Origin: Actinoplanes sp. DH11
GTDB taxonomy: Bacteria; Actinomycetota; Actinomycetes; Mycobacteriales; Micromonosporaceae
DNA length: 64,000 nucleotides
NCBI RefSeq assembly: GCF_020873875.1
Contig: NZ_JAHWGU010000001.1
Span: 594,346 to 658,345 of the forward strand
Direction: 5' to 3'
The position numbers and the translations under genes were made by a program. The notes under the pieces were generated by a model. The model did not search any database. It was not told the origin of the DNA and worked only from the letters and a program-made list of their open reading frames with translations. This document shows positions 63,888-64,000 of the stretch, piece after piece. Within the stretch, counting starts at the first letter, position 1. Each line of letters opens with the position of its first letter.

Positions 63888-64000
63888 GAAGAGTGACCCC
63901 GTAGGGATCCGGGAAAGTTGACCCCCTTCCTCCTTGATCTTGGAAGGGGTGTTGAAGGTGGAGGACTGGGCTGAGATCCGTCGGCTGCATCGGGCCGAGG
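63887..64000 (+). mobile_element. Left end of IS21-family insertion sequence (partial)
   Basis: The end is inferred near TGAAGAGTGACCCC (63887-63900). A second similar motif, AAAGTTGACCCC, follows at 63915-63926; repeated binding motifs of this kind are typical inside IS21 ends. The transposase start follows. The other end and any target duplication lie outside the window. Confidence 0.65.
63949..64000 (+). CDS. istA: IS21-family transposase IstA (N-terminus, partial)
   Basis: The visible 17 residues read VLKVEDWAEIRRLHRAE, the typical N-terminus of IS21-type IstA transposases, just before the HTH. GTG 63949 is preceded by TGGAAGGG. The DDE domain and the partner ATPase IstB would lie to the right of the window. 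Recognition rests on this short but distinctive motif. Confidence 0.75.
   Translation, partial: MLKVEDWAEIRRLHRAE

Noticed and set aside
63552..63990. 145-codon minus-strand frame across the IS21 end
   Set aside because: Pro/Thr/Arg-rich product and it runs through the IS end and the transposase start; the other frame better explains the sequence left of the element.

Overview
The window is chromosomal DNA from a high-GC actinomycete. An Actinoplanes-like member of the Micromonosporaceae fits best. Supporting evidence: very high GC at third codon positions, many GTG/TTG starts, GTGA and ATGA start/stop overlaps, a conservon (cvnABCD), a gephyrin-like Glp/RimJ/SepX-GlpR divisome cluster, an SCO4848-type small membrane protein, a DUF4383 protein and actinobacterial MetG, GlmU and Prs proteins. 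Genus is inferred from this gene content, not from a marker gene.

Layout. 1-3023: the start of an FmdB zinc-ribbon gene, 5-formyl-THF cyclo-ligase and a GAF-GGDEF diguanylate cyclase. 3070-6884: galU-glp-rimJ-sepX, linking UDP-glucose supply with a divisome scaffold. 7010-9123: tRNA-Ala(CGC), a DUF2199 gene and a GAF protein with a degenerate kinase-like module. 9270-12781: a proline-rich membrane protein translationally coupled to a fused polysaccharide deacetylase/GT2 glycosyltransferase. 12782-14276: a 1.5 kb gene-poor, repeat-rich interval. 14277-17771: protein O-mannosyltransferase, rsmI and a membrane protein. 17903-22202: metG and two tandem secreted PKD proteins. 22237-28470: an unknown gene, tatD, and the run rsmA-Uma2-ispE-ABC-F ATPase. 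28631-36945: DUF4383 protein, TetR regulator, an HTH/LAGLIDADG-like protein, tRNA-Gln(TTG), glmU, prs, rplY, pth and a polyprenyl-phosphate sugar transferase.

37005-40159 is a sulfate-activation operon (cysQ-cysD-cysN). 40225-46793 holds a STAS+HATPase regulator, galE-galK, trpS and several small genes. 47018-54327 is a nucleoside uptake and salvage locus: BMP-family lipoprotein, ABC ATPase, two permeases, cytidine deaminase with an extra C-terminal domain, and deoA. A DUF4272 gene, an rRNA methyltransferase and adenosine deaminase follow. 57462-62585 is a complete conservon: atypical sensor kinase CvnA with a long disordered tail, roadblock protein CvnB, DUF742 protein CvnC and GTPase CvnD. 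The right end is again gene-poor and repeat-rich. It finishes in the 5' end of an IS21-type element that appears to abut or interrupt the 3' end of another gene.

The most unusual signal outside genes is a family of about 63-nt palindromic tandem repeats found at two places about 50 kb apart (13692-14004 and 63266-63454). They share the same arms but have different loops. A second global pattern is a TANNNT hexamer 6-8 nt upstream of the start codon in ten genes, as expected for leaderless transcripts. It was used here to choose several starts.
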